Shown piece by piece: positions 61,920 through 64,000 of a stretch of 64,000 nt of DNA (its first letter is position 1; every line of letters starts with the position of its first letter). The DNA comes from Chitinivorax sp. B. GTDB lineage: Bacteria; Pseudomonadota; Gammaproteobacteria; Burkholderiales; SCOH01. A program made the position numbers and the translations under genes. The stretch is taken from positions 235,554 through 299,553 of the forward strand of contig NZ_SCOH01000001.1 of NCBI RefSeq assembly GCF_005503445.1, read 5' to 3'. The notes below the pieces were generated by a model that saw only the letters and a list, made by a program, of their open reading frames with translations, made no database searches and had not been told where the DNA came from.

Positions 61920-62111
61920 TCATGGCTGGCAGGGAATAATCTTCTTTTGTCCCGTGTTGCCCTCAATGCTCGCCAATTGACATTGCACCGGGACATATTC
62001 TTTACCATCAAATTTCATGATCACGGTGCTGCAACTATGGGCAGTGCAGTTGGTTTGAGCAATATCGTAGCGTCCGTCTTGGGCATTTGTTGTGCCACCA
62101 GTTGCGAGTGA
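61920..62111 (-). pseudogene. Decayed or truncated small Cys-rich protein gene
   Basis: A minus-strand frame open for 63 codons to a TGA at 61920. It reads like a real protein: DGRYDIAQTNCTAHSCSTVI, then MKFDGKEYVPVQCQLASIEG, then a GNTGQKKIIPCQP end, with four Cys. It has no start codon at its beginning, and an in-frame stop lies at 62112-62114, right beside the end of the GNAT gene. Only an internal ATG at 62018 (32 residues) is available. It is probably the C-terminal remnant of an exported protein that lost its signal peptide. No family is recognised. Confidence 0.4.
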
Positions 62112-62119
62112 TCAACCGT

Positions 62120-62677
62120 TCACAGGTTTGGTGACGACAGGTTATCAGGGGCTTGCCAATACCAGAACAGCGCAATTTCACTGGTTTGTGGGTTCAGGCC
62201 TTGATATAGGCCGCTATCAAACCCTTTCAACACGAAGCCGCAGCGTTCATATAGCCGGCATGCTGCTACGTTATTGCTTTGTGTTTCCAGTGTGACACCG
62301 GGTAGGCCCTGTTGCCGTGACCACTCGATGGCCAGTGACACCAAGTGGCGTCCCACACCAAAACGTCGAAAAGCCTTGTCTACTACGATGTCGTCAATGC
62401 AGGCAAAACCATTCCAATGTCGGGACAGGGATAACTGGCCAGCCACTTTGCCGTTCACATAAGCTAGGAAGCGGGCGTCCGATGGCTCATCGTTGTCGTT
62501 TTCATCATCCACATCGGCATAGCGTTTTTCATAGGGCGAGTCGATAGGTATCACTACATACCCCAATTTACCATCCGTGACGTTGGGCTGCAGGGTCTCG
62601 GTGACCCAAAAGCCGCCATCGCAACGATCAAGGTCTGGATGGTGTGGGTCTTCTACAGTAACAATGGTGATGGTCAT
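62120..62677 (-). CDS. GNAT acetyltransferase, streptothricin acetyltransferase-like
   Basis: A 185-residue GNAT enzyme. It closely resembles streptothricin acetyltransferases in layout: SPYEKRYADVDDENDND (acidic loop), VNGKVAGQLSLSRHWNGFACI, IVVDKAFRRFGVGRHLVSLAIEW (acetyl-CoA binding), LETQSNNVAACRLYERCGF and the final ALFWYWQ. Such enzymes acetylate the beta-lysine amino group of streptothricin and give resistance, but other amines may be the natural substrate. The ATG overlaps the DUF2199 gene upstream by 4 bases. No mobile-element signs lie next to it, so it appears native. Confidence 0.82.
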   Translation of the reverse strand: MTITIVTVEDPHHPDLDRCDGGFWVTETLQPNVTDGKLGYVVIPIDSPYEKRYADVDDENDNDEPSDARFLAYVNGKVAGQLSLSRHWNGFACIDDIVVDKAFRRFGVGRHLVSLAIEWSRQQGLPGVTLETQSNNVAACRLYERCGFVLKGFDSGLYQGLNPQTSEIALFWYWQAPDNLSSPNL

Positions 62678-63183
62678 ATCCGTTGTCCATGTAATACCGC
62701 TTCAGCCATCTGCTGGGCACGTGCCAATGTGATACCCCGGTGTTGATCCTGGGCCAGGGGGTGATCGGTCAATTCCAGTTCGATCAACGGGCGTTCTCCC
62801 AACGGCATGGTGTGCAGATGTGTTTTCAGGCTGAGTGTTGGTGTTGTGTACGGTAGTGCGCTTTGTAGCCACCCAAAGTAGGGCGGTTCCTGTTCGCGTC
62901 CTTCCGTTTCCCATAGCTCACATACTCGATGGAAATTGTGGTCACTTAGAGATACCCAGGCCAACCAAACAAAGGGCTCCGGGCTATCGATAACCGGAAT
63001 CAGGATACGGCCCAGCACAAAGAAATGCTGCTCATCAATCATGCATTGATCAGAAGACAGCAGGGCGCGTGCTTCCCGTTCTTCGGGTGGAAGCCTGTAC
63101 CACAGCTCCGGCGCACTGGGACCGAAACACATGGGGAATTCGTCATGATATTGACCACAAGTGGCGCAGTGGAAACCAGTCAT
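62674..63183 (-). CDS. DUF2199-domain protein
   Basis: A 169-residue DUF2199 protein. A CxxC pair lies at the start (FHCATCGQYHDEFPMCFGPSAP), typical of the family, followed by the conserved WLAWVSLSDHNFHRVCELWE. The Cys and His residues may bind a metal. Family members have no known function. ATG 63183 lies just before the Cys motif. Its stop overlaps the GNAT gene start, so the two are translated together. Confidence 0.8.
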   Translation of the reverse strand: MTGFHCATCGQYHDEFPMCFGPSAPELWYRLPPEEREARALLSSDQCMIDEQHFFVLGRILIPVIDSPEPFVWLAWVSLSDHNFHRVCELWETEGREQEPPYFGWLQSALPYTTPTLSLKTHLHTMPLGERPLIELELTDHPLAQDQHRGITLARAQQMAEAVLHGQRI

Positions 63184-63297
63184 AGAGGATGATCTGCAAA
63201 GGGTGTCAGGAGTATGACCAAATAGGGGAGACCGCTGCATACCAAATCTATGCTAGGTATGCGGGACTTTATCGTTTACCACTTCTACCTAAAATAT

Positions 63298-63765
63298 TCA
63301 GCTTAATTGCTGAATGATCTGGCTGAGAATTTCTTCTACCTTGAATACCACTTCGCTTACACGGGTGGTATCCGTTTGTACTGGCTGAATGAAGTATTGG
63401 TCTACCTCACCGACGATGCCTTGATAGATATCATCAAATTCCATTGGCGTTGCAAGATAGTTGAGAAAGGCCGCACCATCCATATTGGACAATGCCGATT
63501 TTGCAGCGATGAGGATCTTGCTCAGCAGTTGGCGGCGTTTGGTGTTGCTGTCCAGTTCGAAATCGTCATCTTCTGTCAGGAAAAAAGACTTTTGCTTGTC
63601 GTTCCAACTGCTCAGATATAGTTCTTCACGATAATCAGCCAGCCATTCCGGCGGTTCGATGCCGCTTTGCAAATGGTGAATCACGACATGACGTAGTGCC
63701 AAGCCCACATAGAGACTATCGGCGGTGAAACTGCCCGCAGGGCTGGATAGGGTAATCGACGACAT
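63298..63765 (-). CDS. Hypothetical protein
   Basis: 155 residues that I do not recognise. The sequence is acidic and mixed: SSITLSSPAGSFTADSLYVG, then EWLADYREELYLSSWNDKQK, an acidic TEDDDFELDS, a helix-rich middle and a C-terminal EVVFKVEEILSQIIQQL that could form a coiled coil. It has no signal peptide or membrane segment, so it is probably cytoplasmic. ATG 63765 is chosen; the frame continues to a TTG at 63804. It may be co-directed with the DUF2199 and GNAT genes but is separated from them by 114 bp. Confidence 0.6.
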   Translation of the reverse strand: MSSITLSSPAGSFTADSLYVGLALRHVVIHHLQSGIEPPEWLADYREELYLSSWNDKQKSFFLTEDDDFELDSNTKRRQLLSKILIAAKSALSNMDGAAFLNYLATPMEFDDIYQGIVGEVDQYFIQPVQTDTTRVSEVVFKVEEILSQIIQQLS

Positions 63766-64000
63766 AGGAATTGAATTCACTTCAGGATGAATAAGGGTGC
63801 GCAATCATGATATGGGCGCAAAGCATCATTCTACTGTGCAAGCGTTGTGGTATCGCAAATTAAGCGCATTGTATGGGTAGGTAAGCCCTAGGGCGGGATC
63901 GAACTTTCATTTGGCATGGAAGTTAGGCTCGCGATGAATCGCCAAATTGGGGAAAGCGCCCAAAATCCCCAGCTGATTTATGCTAAAAGCGTACTTTCAC

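Overview
This is a chromosomal window from a Gram-negative bacterium of moderate GC content, most likely a betaproteobacterium. The clearest taxonomic signal is the contiguous petA-petB-petC (cytochrome bc1) operon followed by sspA and sspB, beside a NIF3-family gene and pepP. UbiA, phosphatidylserine decarboxylase, a DegS-like protease, many LysR regulators and the gluconate and hydroxyproline catabolic genes fit the same group. I see no rRNA, tRNA, CRISPR array, prophage or full-length insertion sequence.

Layout. 1-8.4 kb: the 3' part of ubiA, then three transporter/LysR divergent pairs (LysE/ArgO-type exporter with ArgP, an EamA permease with a LysR, a PACE efflux protein with a LysR) and a solitary PstS. 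8.5-13.7 kb: a cobalamin-binding-type radical SAM enzyme, an isochorismatase-like hydrolase opposite a GlxA-type regulator, and small proteins. 13.8-19.1 kb: a dicarboxylate symporter with its DctB/DctD two-component system; a sigma-54 promoter is visible upstream of the symporter. 19.3-25.8 kb: a NIPSNAP/monooxygenase pair opposite an ArsR regulator, a TonB-dependent receptor, and a YfiR-CHASE8 kinase operon. 25.9-27.9 kb: an RtcB2-PrfH RNA/ribosome repair operon preceded by a tiny leader ORF and a foldable leader. 28-30.7 kb: cupin, selD and selU. 30.7-34.3 kb: a bacterial lipoxygenase, an AT-rich stretch with a methyltransferase, and a palindromic MITE-like element. 34.6-38.3 kb: a compact exosortase locus with its own VIT/VWA PEP-CTERM substrate. 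38.4-41.6 kb: a gluconate regulon (repressor, kinase, permease) with three matching operators. 42-51 kb: sodB, a CobD-like protein, sspBA, petABC, a NIF3-family gene and pepP. 51-58.2 kb: a six-gene trans-4-hydroxy-L-proline degradation operon with a divergent PAS-AraC regulator. 58.2-63.8 kb: a DegS-like protease, a LysR, psd, a decayed small gene, a streptothricin-acetyltransferase-like GNAT, a DUF2199 protein and a hypothetical protein.

How the genes work together. Two complete catabolic routes are visible. Gluconate is imported by GntP and phosphorylated by GntK, under a LacI-type repressor. Hydroxyproline goes through epimerase, three-part dehydrogenase, deaminase and ketoglutarate semialdehyde dehydrogenase to 2-oxoglutarate. 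The C4-dicarboxylate system would feed related carbon. SelD and SelU give selenium modification of tRNA; no selenocysteine-insertion genes lie here. The least ordinary elements are the leader in front of rtcB2-prfH, the private exosortase system, the lipoxygenase and the AT-rich methyltransferase/MITE segment.
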